Source: Ramlibacter monticola (GTDB lineage: Bacteria; Pseudomonadota; Gammaproteobacteria; Burkholderiales; Burkholderiaceae_C). Taken from it: a stretch of DNA of 64,000 bases. Position 1 is the stretch's first letter, and each line of letters begins with the position of its first letter. The position numbers were made by a program, and so were the translations under genes. The stretch lies in assembly GCF_016722785.1 (NCBI RefSeq), contig NZ_JAEQNE010000001.1, positions 1,586,240-1,650,239 of the forward strand, read 5' to 3'. The notes beneath the pieces were generated by a model, which searched no databases, was not told the DNA's origin, and worked only from the letters and a program-made list of their open reading frames with translations. Below, in pieces: positions 1 to 7,007 of the stretch.

Positions 1-11
1 GCGGCGGATCT

Positions 12-1190
12 TCATTCCGGCCCCGGCCGCCGCTTCGCGAGCCCCATCAGCTTCGCGATGATGCCCAGCATCACCTCGTCGGCGCCGCCGCCGATCGACA
101 CCAGCCGGCCGTCGCGGAACATGCGCGAGACCTTGTTCTCCCAGGTGTAGCCCATGCCGCCCCAGAACTGCAGGCAGGTGTCGGGCACCAGGCGATTGAG
201 GCGGCCGGCCTTCAGCTTGGCCATGGAGGCGAGTTCGAGCACGTCCTCGCCCCGCACGTAGAGGTCGCAGGCGCGGTAGGTCAGCGCGCGCAGCGACTCC
301 ACCTCGGTCTTCAGTTCCGCCAGCTTGAACTGCACCCATTGCTGGTCCGCGAGCGTGGCGCCGAACAGCTTGCGTTCGCGCGCCCATTCGACGGTCCACT
401 GGATGCAGTTGGACAGCGAGGCCAGGCAGTTGGCCGCGGCCCACAGGCGCTCCTCCTGGAACTGCTGCATCTGGTAGATGAAGCCCTGCCCCTCCTCGCC
501 GATGCGGAAGCGCTGCGGCACCCGCACCTCGTCGAAGTAGATCAGCCCCGTGTCGCTGCTGTTCATGCCGATCTTGCGGATCTTGCGCGCGACCTCGATG
601 CCGGGGCGCAGCCTGCCGTTCTCCCGCATCGGCACGATCACCAGGCTCTTGTTCCGGTGGACGGGCCCCTCGCCCGTGTTCACCAGCATGCACATCCAGT
701 CGGCCTGCAGGCTGTTGGTGATCCACATCTTCTGGCCGGTGAGGAGGTAGTCGCCGCCGTCCTTGCGCGCCCGGCTCTTGATGCCCGAGACATCGCTGCC
801 CGCGCCCGGCTCGCTGACCCCGACGCAGGCCACCATGTCGCCGGCGATGGCCGGGGCCAGGAACTCGCGCCGCAGCGCGTCGCTGCCGAAGCGGGCCAGC
901 GCCGGCGTGGCCATGTCGGTCTGCACGCCGATGGCCATCGGCACGCCGCCGCACTCCACGTGGCCCAGCGTCTCGGCCATCGCCATGGACCAGGAGTAGT
1001 CGAGCCCCGCGCCGCCGTATTCCTCCGGCTTCGTCAGCCCCAGCAGGCCCAGTTCGCCGAGGCGCCTGAACACCTGGTGCGCGGGGAAGATCTCGGCCTC
1101 CTCCCATTCGTCGACGTGCGGATTGATTTCCTCGGCGATGAAGCGTCGCAGCGTCTTCTGGAGCTCGAGGTGTTCGTGGCTGTAGTGCAT
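12..1190 (-). CDS. atuD: acyl-CoA dehydrogenase, citronellyl-CoA dehydrogenase (AtuD)-like
   Basis: This 392-residue FAD-dependent acyl-CoA dehydrogenase would introduce a 2,3-double bond into an acyl-CoA and pass electrons to ETF. The family signature GVSEPGAGSDVSG is at residues 124-136 and GQKMWITN at 152-159; the C-terminal region carries the QFWGGMGYTWE segment typical of the fold. It lies 10 bases downstream of a carboxyltransferase of the AtuC type, on the same strand and in the atuC-atuD order known from Pseudomonas acyclic terpene utilisation (citronellol/geraniol). That context is why I prefer citronellyl-CoA dehydrogenase over isovaleryl-CoA dehydrogenase (LiuA). The family call is secure; the substrate is inferred. 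The hydratase and biotin-carrying subunit genes expected after it would lie outside the window. Confidence 0.7.
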   Translation of the reverse strand: MHYSHEHLELQKTLRRFIAEEINPHVDEWEEAEIFPAHQVFRRLGELGLLGLTKPEEYGGAGLDYSWSMAMAETLGHVECGGVPMAIGVQTDMATPALARFGSDALRREFLAPAIAGDMVACVGVSEPGAGSDVSGIKSRARKDGGDYLLTGQKMWITNSLQADWMCMLVNTGEGPVHRNKSLVIVPMRENGRLRPGIEVARKIRKIGMNSSDTGLIYFDEVRVPQRFRIGEEGQGFIYQMQQFQEERLWAAANCLASLSNCIQWTVEWARERKLFGATLADQQWVQFKLAELKTEVESLRALTYRACDLYVRGEDVLELASMAKLKAGRLNRLVPDTCLQFWGGMGYTWENKVSRMFRDGRLVSIGGGADEVMLGIIAKLMGLAKRRPGPE

Positions 1191-1200
1191 GGCCGGCTCC

Positions 1201-2820
1201 TCACATACGCGCGACGCCGAACTGCACGGGCCGCAGCGGCTTCGCCTGTGCCGCGGCGACGGTGTCGAGGCAGAACGCCAGCACCGCGCGGGTGTCGCGC
1301 GGATCGATCACGCCGTCGTCCAGCAGCAGGCCCGAGGTGTGGAAGGCGTCCGCCTGCCCCTCGAGCATGTCCACGATGCGCTCGAACTGCGCCTGCAGGC
1401 GGGCCGGGTCGGGCGTCTCGCCCTTGCGGGCCGCCGCCGCCTCGCTGACGATCTGCATGGTGCGCGCGGCCTGCTCGCCGCCCATCACCGCGGTGCGCGC
1501 GCCGGGCCAGCTGAAAAGGAAGCGCGGCGCATAGGCGCGTCCGCACATGCCGTAGTTGCCGGCGCCGTAGGAGGCCCCGCACTGGATGGTGAGCTGCGGC
1601 ACCGTCGCATTGGCCACGGCCTGGATCATCTTGCTGCCGTGCTTGATCATGCCCTCCTGCTCGCTCTGCCGGCCGACGATGTAGCCGGTGGTGTTCTGCA
1701 GGTACACGATGGGGTGCCCCAGCTGGCACATCCACTGGATGAAGTGCGTCGCCTTGTTGGCCCCCGCCACGTCGATCGGCCCGTTGTTGCCGACGAACCC
1801 GACCGCGTGCCCGCCCAGGCGCCCCTGCGCGCACACCGTGGCTGCGCCATGGAGTTGCTTGAATTCGAGCAGCCCCGCGTCGTCGACCAGCCGCACCATG
1901 ACCTCGCGCAGGTCCACCGGCTCGCGCAGGTTGGCGGGCATCAGCGACAGCAGTTCCTCCTTATTGGGGTCAGATTCCAATTTCCCCACCGGCTCCTGCC
2001 ATCCGGTGCGCGCCAGCACCTCCCGCGCGATGCCCAGCGCATGGCGGTCGTCCTCCGCGAGGTACTCGCCCAGGCCGGACACCCGCGTGTGCATCTCCGC
2101 GCCCCCGAGCTCCTCCTCGGTCGCGACTTCGCCGGTCGCGGCCTTCAGCAGCGGCGGACCGGCGAGGAAGGCGCGCGAGCGCCCCCGCACCATGATGACG
2201 ATGTCCGACAGCCCGGGCATGTAGGCCCCGCCCGCCGTGCCGGAACCGTGCTGCACGGTGACCACGGGGATGCCCGCGGCGGACAGCAGGGCCAGGTTGC
2301 GGAACAGCGCGCCGCCCTGCACGAAGGTCTCGACCCGGTAGCGCATCAGGTTGGCGCCGGCGCTCTCCACGAGGTGCAGGAAGGGCAGCCGGTTCGCCAG
2401 CGCCAGCTCCTGCGCGCGCAGGATCTTCTCGAGCCCCATGGGCTGGATCGCCCCGGCGTCGATGCCCGAATCGCTCGCCACCACCATGCAGCGCACGCCG
2501 GAGACGAAGCCGATGCCCGCGACGATCCCGCCGCCCGGCACCGAGGCCGCGGGGTCCTTCTGGTCCTGCAGGTAGCCGGCCAGCGTGCACAGCGGCAGGA
2601 AGGGACGGCCGGCGTCGAGCAGCAGGCCGATGCGTTCGCGCGGCAGCAGCTGCCCCCGGCGCTCGAACACGGGCCGGGCCTCGGCCGACTTCGCGTCCGC
2701 GCGCTGCTCCAGGGCCCGCAAGCGGGCCACCTGCTGGAGCATGGCCTCGCGCCGCTGCAGCGCGACAGGCGATCCGGCGTCCCAGCCGGAGCGGAAGACC
2801 GGGCCGTGGTGCGGCGTCAT
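1201..2820 (-). CDS. atuC: acyl-CoA carboxylase beta subunit, geranyl-CoA carboxylase (AtuC)-like
   Basis: A 539-residue carboxyltransferase (crotonase fold, N- and C-terminal halves) that would move CO2 from biotin to a branched acyl-CoA together with a biotin-containing alpha subunit not present here. Visible family features are GQLLPRERIGLLLD near residue 60, GSGTAGGAYMPGLSD near 196, and SYGAGNYGMCGRAYAPRF near 421. Its N-terminal third resembles AtuC rather than methylcrotonyl-CoA carboxylase LiuB. Its start lies 3 bases after the stop of the cyclase-FHA gene, so the two may be cotranscribed. Odd: codons about 278-287 are formed by an A+T-richer repeat-like sequence (plus-strand 1961-1988) encoding KLESDPNKEE in a stretch where relatives usually have a short variable linker. 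The reading frame is intact, so the gene is probably functional. Confidence 0.72.
   Translation of the reverse strand: MTPHHGPVFRSGWDAGSPVALQRREAMLQQVARLRALEQRADAKSAEARPVFERRGQLLPRERIGLLLDAGRPFLPLCTLAGYLQDQKDPAASVPGGGIVAGIGFVSGVRCMVVASDSGIDAGAIQPMGLEKILRAQELALANRLPFLHLVESAGANLMRYRVETFVQGGALFRNLALLSAAGIPVVTVQHGSGTAGGAYMPGLSDIVIMVRGRSRAFLAGPPLLKAATGEVATEEELGGAEMHTRVSGLGEYLAEDDRHALGIAREVLARTGWQEPVGKLESDPNKEELLSLMPANLREPVDLREVMVRLVDDAGLLEFKQLHGAATVCAQGRLGGHAVGFVGNNGPIDVAGANKATHFIQWMCQLGHPIVYLQNTTGYIVGRQSEQEGMIKHGSKMIQAVANATVPQLTIQCGASYGAGNYGMCGRAYAPRFLFSWPGARTAVMGGEQAARTMQIVSEAAAARKGETPDPARLQAQFERIVDMLEGQADAFHTSGLLLDDGVIDPRDTRAVLAFCLDTVAAAQAKPLRPVQFGVARM
1961..1988. repeat. short repeat-like element inside the carboxylase gene
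   Basis: Within the G+C-rich coding sequence there is a sudden A+T-richer stretch reading ttattggggtcagattcc followed by aatttcccca. It is bounded by an inverted repeat TGGGG (1965-1969) and CCCCA (1984-1988). The core ggggtcaga-tccaattt resembles intergenic repeat units found in many proteobacterial genomes, often linked with REP-associated (IS200-like) transposases; that match is from memory, not a search. It keeps the reading frame of the carboxylase. Confidence 0.4.
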
Positions 2821-2823
2821 GAC

Positions 2824-3744
2824 TCAGCGCAGTTTGAGCTCAAACCGGACGGCAGGCAACGACCAGTCCGTGAACTCGGGGCCGAGGGCGATCTCTCCGC
2901 TGCCGTGCAGCACGCATTCGTCGCGGCGCAGCCGCAGCTCGGTGGACGCGCCCTGGAAGCGCACGCAGGTGCCGTTGCTGCTCAGGTCCACCAGCACGAA
3001 AGCCTGGTTGTGCCAGTCGATGCGGGCGTGCAGGCGCGACACGCGCGGGTCCGGCACCAGGAACTCGGCCTCGCGGGCGCGCCCCAGGTGCACCGGCAGC
3101 TCGTCGCTGGCGAAGGTGCGGCTGCGTTCCATGTGGTGCAGCTCGATCGCGCCGGCCCCGACGTCCGTGGGCACCGGCTGGAAGGTGTTGGCGAAGGCGG
3201 GGATCGTCATCATGTCGGTCGACGAATCCTCTTCCCAGTCGATGCGGAACAGGCGGCACGCCTGGGCGCGGCCGCGGATCGGCACCGGCCCGAGCGGATG
3301 GAAATGGGCGCCCGGGGGCGCCGAACGCATCTGCTCCACCACCGTGTCGGTGGCGAGGATCTGGCGCGCGCCGGAGAGGTCGGACAGCCGCGCGGCCACG
3401 TTGACCGCGTCGCCGAAGCAGTCGCCCGCGACCTCCACCACCTCGCCGCAGGCCAGGCCCACCTGCAGCTGCAGGCGCTGCATGGGGCCGTGCCGGTTGC
3501 TGCGGCGCGCGTGTTCGCGCTGCAGCTGCACGGCCGCCTCGACCGCGTCGGCGCCGCCGGGGAACAGGGCCAGCACGCCGTCGCCCAGGGTCTTCACCAC
3601 CCGCCCGCCGTGCACCTGCGAGACCTCGGCCATCCAGTCGGTGAGCGCCGTGACCGTCTTCGTCGCGGCGGCGTTGCCCATCCTCTCGAAGACCGCCGTG
3701 CTGCCGGTGAGGTCGGCGAACATGACGGTGGTGGTGGGTGGCAT
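2824..3744 (-). CDS. adenylate/guanylate cyclase fused to an FHA domain
   Basis: A 306-residue cytoplasmic protein. Residues about 6-165 form a class III nucleotide cyclase domain: first metal Asp in MFADLTGST (Asp11), second in KTLGDGVLALF (Asp55), and the Asn/Arg pair in GDAVNVAARL (Asn115, Arg119), so the active site appears complete. Residues about 215-290 form an FHA phosphothreonine-binding domain with Gly221-Arg222, SRLHA (236-240) and NGT (257-259). The family makes cAMP or cGMP; the FHA part suggests recruitment or activation by a Ser/Thr-phosphorylated partner, which is inference. It sits 12 bases after the UvrA-like gene and 3 bases before the carboxylase. There is no membrane segment. 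Confidence 0.85.
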   Translation of the reverse strand: MPPTTTVMFADLTGSTAVFERMGNAAATKTVTALTDWMAEVSQVHGGRVVKTLGDGVLALFPGGADAVEAAVQLQREHARRSNRHGPMQRLQLQVGLACGEVVEVAGDCFGDAVNVAARLSDLSGARQILATDTVVEQMRSAPPGAHFHPLGPVPIRGRAQACRLFRIDWEEDSSTDMMTIPAFANTFQPVPTDVGAGAIELHHMERSRTFASDELPVHLGRAREAEFLVPDPRVSRLHARIDWHNQAFVLVDLSSNGTCVRFQGASTELRLRRDECVLHGSGEIALGPEFTDWSLPAVRFELKLR

Positions 3745-3756
3745 GCTCGTCGAAGT

Positions 3757-6342
3757 CTAACCCGCGGATCCCGCACGCGAGCGCAGGCATTGGGCCAGGT
3801 ACGCGGCGGTGCGGCTGCCGCGCGACGCGGCCACCTGCTCCGGCGTGCCGGTGGCCACGACACGCCCGCCCTGCTCGCCGGCGCCGGGCCCCATGTCCAC
3901 CACCCAGTCGCTCTGGGCGACCACGCGCATCTCGTGCTCCACCACGACGGCGGTGTTGCCCTCGTCCACCAGGCGCTGCAGCTGCAGCATCAGCCGGTCC
4001 GCGTCGGCGGCATGCAGCCCGGTGGTGGGCTCGTCCAGCACGTAGAGCGTGTCTCCGCGGTGCGGGCGCTGCAGCTCGGTGGCGAGCTTGATCCGCTGGG
4101 CCTCGCCGCCCGAGAGCTCGGTGGCGGGCTGGCCCAGGCGCAGGTAGCCCACCCCGATCTCCAGCAGGACCTGCAGCGGCCGCTCCACCTGCGCTTCGCC
4201 GGCGAAGAACGCGGCGGCCTCTTCCACGGTCATCGCCAGCACCTCGGCGATGCTGCGCCCGCGCCACTGGATCTCCAGCGTCTGCGCGTTGTAGCGCGCC
4301 CCGTGGCAGTCCGGGCAGGGCGCGTACACGCTGGGCATGAACAGCAGTTCCACCTCGACGAAGCCCTCGCCCTCGCAGGTGGCGCAGCGGCCCTTGGGCA
4401 GGTTGAAGGAGAAGCGGCCGGGGTCGTAGCGCCGCCGGCGCGCGGCCGGCGTGGCCGCGAACAGCTTGCGCACGGCATCGAACAGCCCGGTGTAGGTCGC
4501 GAGATTGGAGCGCGGCGTGCGGCCGATCGGCTTCTGGTCCACCTGCACCAGCCGGCGGATGGCGGCGCTGTCGCCGGCGAGCCGTCCCGACCAGGTGCCA
4601 TCGCGCGCGTCGGCTGCCATTTCGCCGTCGACTTCCTCCTCGGCATCCGGCAGGGCGCTGCCCAGGTGCCGGGCGACCAGCTCCAGCAGCGCGCGCGTCA
4701 CGAGCGTCGACTTGCCCGAGCCGGACACGCCCGTCACCGCCGTCAGGCAGGCGAGCGGGAGGGCCACGTCGACCTCGCGCAGGTTGTTGCGCGTGATGCC
4801 TTCCAGCCGCAGCCAGCCGCGCGCCGCGCGGGGCGTCCTGCGCGGCAGCTTCAGTTCGCCGAACAGGTAGGGCCGGGTCTGCGACTCGCGCACCTGCGCC
4901 AGCCCGGGCGGCGGCCCGCTGTACAGGACGCGCCCGCCGCGCTCGCCGGCGGCCGGGCCGACATCGACCAGCCAGTCGGCGCGGCGCATCAGCGCCAGGT
5001 CGTGCTCCACCACGTAGACCGAATTGCCGCTCGCCTTCAGGCGCTGCAGGGCGTCCAGCAGGGCCTCGCCGTCGGCCGGGTGCAGGCCCGCCGAGGGTTC
5101 GTCCAGCACGTAGATCACGCCGAACAGCTGCGAGGACAGCTGGGTCGCGAGGCGCAGGCGTTGCAGCTCGCCGGGCGACAGGGTGGGCGTGCTGCGCTCC
5201 AGGGAGAGATAGCCCAGCCCGAGCTGCTGCAGGACGCGCAGCCGCGCCTCCAGCTCCTGCGCCAGGCGCCGGGCCGCGAGCCGCTGCTCCTCCGGCACGA
5301 AAGCATTCGCCTTCTGCAGGCGCCCTTCGGCGGCCGGTGCGAGCAGCTGGGCGACCGTCTCGATCGGCAACTGCGACAGCGCGCCGATGTCGTGCCCGGC
5401 GAAAGTCACCGCCAGGGCCTCCGGCTTGAGCCGCTTGCCCTCGCACGCCGGGCAGGGCGCGCCCACCAGGAACTGCGAGACGCGCTTGCGCATCATCGCG
5501 CTCTGCGTGCTGGCGAAGGTGTGCAGCACGTAGTTGCGCGCGCTGGTGAAGGTGCCCATGTAGGCCGGCTCCATGCGGCTGCGCAGCGCGGCCTTCGTCT
5601 CCTTCGGGGTGAAGCCGGGGTACACGGGCACGGTGGGCGTCTCGTCGGTGAACAGGATCCAGTCGCGCAGCCTGCGCGGCAGCGCATGCCAGGGCTTGTC
5701 CACGTTGTGCCCCAGGGACACGAGGATGTCGCGCAGGTTCTGCCCGTGCCAGGCCGGCGGCCAGGCGGCGATCGCCCGCTCGCGGATGCTGAGCGAATCG
5801 TCCGGCACCATGGACGCCTCGGTCGCGTCGTACACCCGCCCCTGGCCGTGGCAGCGCGGGCAGGCGCCCTGCGGCGTGTTGGGCGAGAAGTCCTCGGCAT
5901 ACAGCATGGGGTGGCCGGGCGGACGGTCGCCGACGCGCGAATAGAGCATGCGCAGCACGCTGGAGATCGTGGTGAGGCTGCCGACCGAGGAGCGGGCGCT
6001 GGGCGTCCCGCGCTGCTGCTGCAGGGCCACGGCGGGCGGCAGGCCGTCGATGGCGTCGACGTCGGGCACGCCGGCCTGGTCGATCAGGCGCCGGGCATAG
6101 GGCGACACCGACTCCAGGTAGCGGCGCTGCGCCTCGGCGTAGATCGTGCCGAAGGCGAGCGAGGATTTGCCCGAGCCCGACACGCCGCTGAACACCACGA
6201 GGGCATCGCGCGGGACGTCGACGTCCACGTCCTTCAGGTTGTGCTCGCGGGCGCCGCGCACGCGGACGAAGCCGCGGCCGGACGGTGCCGGTTCCGCCCC
6301 GGCGCCAGGGCCCCGGTCGGGGGCGCGTCGTTCCTTTGCCAT
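3757..6342 (-). CDS. UvrA-like ABC ATPase (excinuclease subunit A, UvrA2 type)
   Basis: A tandem ABC ATPase of 861 residues. Walker A motifs GVSGSGKSS (53-61) and GVSGSGKST (about 537-545), two ABC signatures (LSPGELQRLRLA near 387, LSGGEAQRIKLA near 739) and zinc-binding CxxC pairs (near 160, 295, 652, 676) define it as UvrA-like. UvrA proper is about 940-950 residues; this shorter form fits the UvrA2/DrrC-like group that lacks most of the UvrB-binding insertion and is linked with DNA-damage or intercalating-drug tolerance. I chose the ATG at 6342 (MAKERRAP) because homology starts soon after it; the frame stays open far upstream but reads as low-complexity sequence. It probably heads a minus-strand transcript with the cyclase-FHA gene. 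Confidence 0.85.
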   Translation of the reverse strand: MAKERRAPDRGPGAGAEPAPSGRGFVRVRGAREHNLKDVDVDVPRDALVVFSGVSGSGKSSLAFGTIYAEAQRRYLESVSPYARRLIDQAGVPDVDAIDGLPPAVALQQQRGTPSARSSVGSLTTISSVLRMLYSRVGDRPPGHPMLYAEDFSPNTPQGACPRCHGQGRVYDATEASMVPDDSLSIRERAIAAWPPAWHGQNLRDILVSLGHNVDKPWHALPRRLRDWILFTDETPTVPVYPGFTPKETKAALRSRMEPAYMGTFTSARNYVLHTFASTQSAMMRKRVSQFLVGAPCPACEGKRLKPEALAVTFAGHDIGALSQLPIETVAQLLAPAAEGRLQKANAFVPEEQRLAARRLAQELEARLRVLQQLGLGYLSLERSTPTLSPGELQRLRLATQLSSQLFGVIYVLDEPSAGLHPADGEALLDALQRLKASGNSVYVVEHDLALMRRADWLVDVGPAAGERGGRVLYSGPPPGLAQVRESQTRPYLFGELKLPRRTPRAARGWLRLEGITRNNLREVDVALPLACLTAVTGVSGSGKSTLVTRALLELVARHLGSALPDAEEEVDGEMAADARDGTWSGRLAGDSAAIRRLVQVDQKPIGRTPRSNLATYTGLFDAVRKLFAATPAARRRRYDPGRFSFNLPKGRCATCEGEGFVEVELLFMPSVYAPCPDCHGARYNAQTLEIQWRGRSIAEVLAMTVEEAAAFFAGEAQVERPLQVLLEIGVGYLRLGQPATELSGGEAQRIKLATELQRPHRGDTLYVLDEPTTGLHAADADRLMLQLQRLVDEGNTAVVVEHEMRVVAQSDWVVDMGPGAGEQGGRVVATGTPEQVAASRGSRTAAYLAQCLRSRAGSAG

Positions 6343-6397
6343 GGGCTGCCACGGTAGAGGCAAGGGACCGGCGGCGCCGTGGGAACGGTCGGAAAGT

Positions 6398-6488
6398 CCT
6401 GTAGGAGCGACGCGTGGCCGGCGACATTCCGGCACGAAAGTGGGGAAGCGGAGGGCCCCAAGGTTGGGGATTCCCCCCCATCCCCCAC
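6398..6488. repeat. G/C-run palindromes upstream of the copper operon
   Basis: The 246-base divergent region between the UvrA-like gene and the DUF2946 gene contains a perfect palindrome CCCCAAGGTTGGGG (6456-6469), flanked by GTGGGG (6440-6445) and CCCCAC (6483-6488) that can pair around it. At 6398-6411 the text cctgtaggagcgac resembles the head of REP sequences known from other proteobacteria. It could be a regulator site, a 5' leader hairpin or a decayed repeat; I see no confident promoter and no cobalamin riboswitch. Confidence 0.3.
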
Positions 6489-6588
6489 GCCCGAAGCGGC
6501 CTCCGCGCGGCAGGTGTTTCCGGGTGTGACAGAGGCAGGCGCCACGGCGGCACGGCGGTGGCCCACCCTTTGCTACTTCCCCTGCGTC

Positions 6589-6936
6589 ATGGAAAGCCTG
6601 CGCCGCGCCCACCGCCTTGCCCGCCTCGTGCTGGCGTGGTTCGTGTTGTCGGTCGGCGTGGCGGTCGCCGCCCCGGCGTTGCAGACCCAGGGCTTCGACG
6701 TGGTCTGCTCCGGCGGCGGCGGCACCAAGCTGATGGCCGGCGCCGACGGCGATGCCGGCCACGGGCACGACCACACCAAGGACTGCCGCATGTGCGTCCT
6801 GACGGGGCTGCCCTCCGTCGACATCGTGTTCGCGGCGCAGCAGCCGCCCGTGGCGGCCCCCGCGCCGCTGCTTCCCGTCGTCCACGCGGCCCAGGCCGCC
6901 TCGCCCTACCCCGCGCGCGCCCCGCCACTCGCCTGA
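6589..6936 (+). CDS. DUF2946-type small exported/membrane protein
   Basis: A 115-residue protein. The N-terminal hydrophobic segment (about residues 9-27, LVLAWFVLSVGVAVAAP) is a signal peptide or anchor. It is followed by a Gly/His-rich stretch GHGHDH and the pair Cys-Arg-Met-Cys in DCRMCVLTG, both plausible soft-metal ligands. DUF2946 proteins commonly neighbour copper-related TonB receptors and copper resistance genes. The ATG at 6589 is chosen because it directly precedes the hydrophobic segment; the open frame upstream codes for nothing recognisable. It begins the copper-type operon, 71 bases before the receptor. Function unknown; metal binding is inferred from residues and neighbours. 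Confidence 0.7.
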   Translation: MESLRRAHRLARLVLAWFVLSVGVAVAAPALQTQGFDVVCSGGGGTKLMAGADGDAGHGHDHTKDCRMCVLTGLPSVDIVFAAQQPPVAAPAPLLPVVHAAQAASPYPARAPPLA

Positions 6937-7007
6937 CGCAGTCGAAGAAACGCCCAAGGCACGCCCGTGCCCGCCGGCATCGCCTTGTCAGAAGAACGGA
7001 GTCGCAG

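Noticed and set aside
1201..2820. Methylcrotonyl-CoA carboxylase beta subunit (LiuB) for leucine breakdown
   Set aside because: The N-terminal third and the TAGGAYMPGLSD form fit AtuC better, and the dehydrogenase follows rather than precedes it; still the main alternative.
1189..6357. A 1,722-codon open frame on the plus strand opposite the carboxylase, cyclase and UvrA-like genes
   Set aside because: Its product is Arg/His/Ala/Gly-rich without domains, and the minus strand holds three clear gene families. Long antisense frames are expected at this G+C content.
6343..6588. Cobalamin riboswitch or Fur box upstream of the receptor operon
   Set aside because: I looked for the B12-box and GATAATGATAAT-like repeats and saw neither; only G/C-run palindromes are present.
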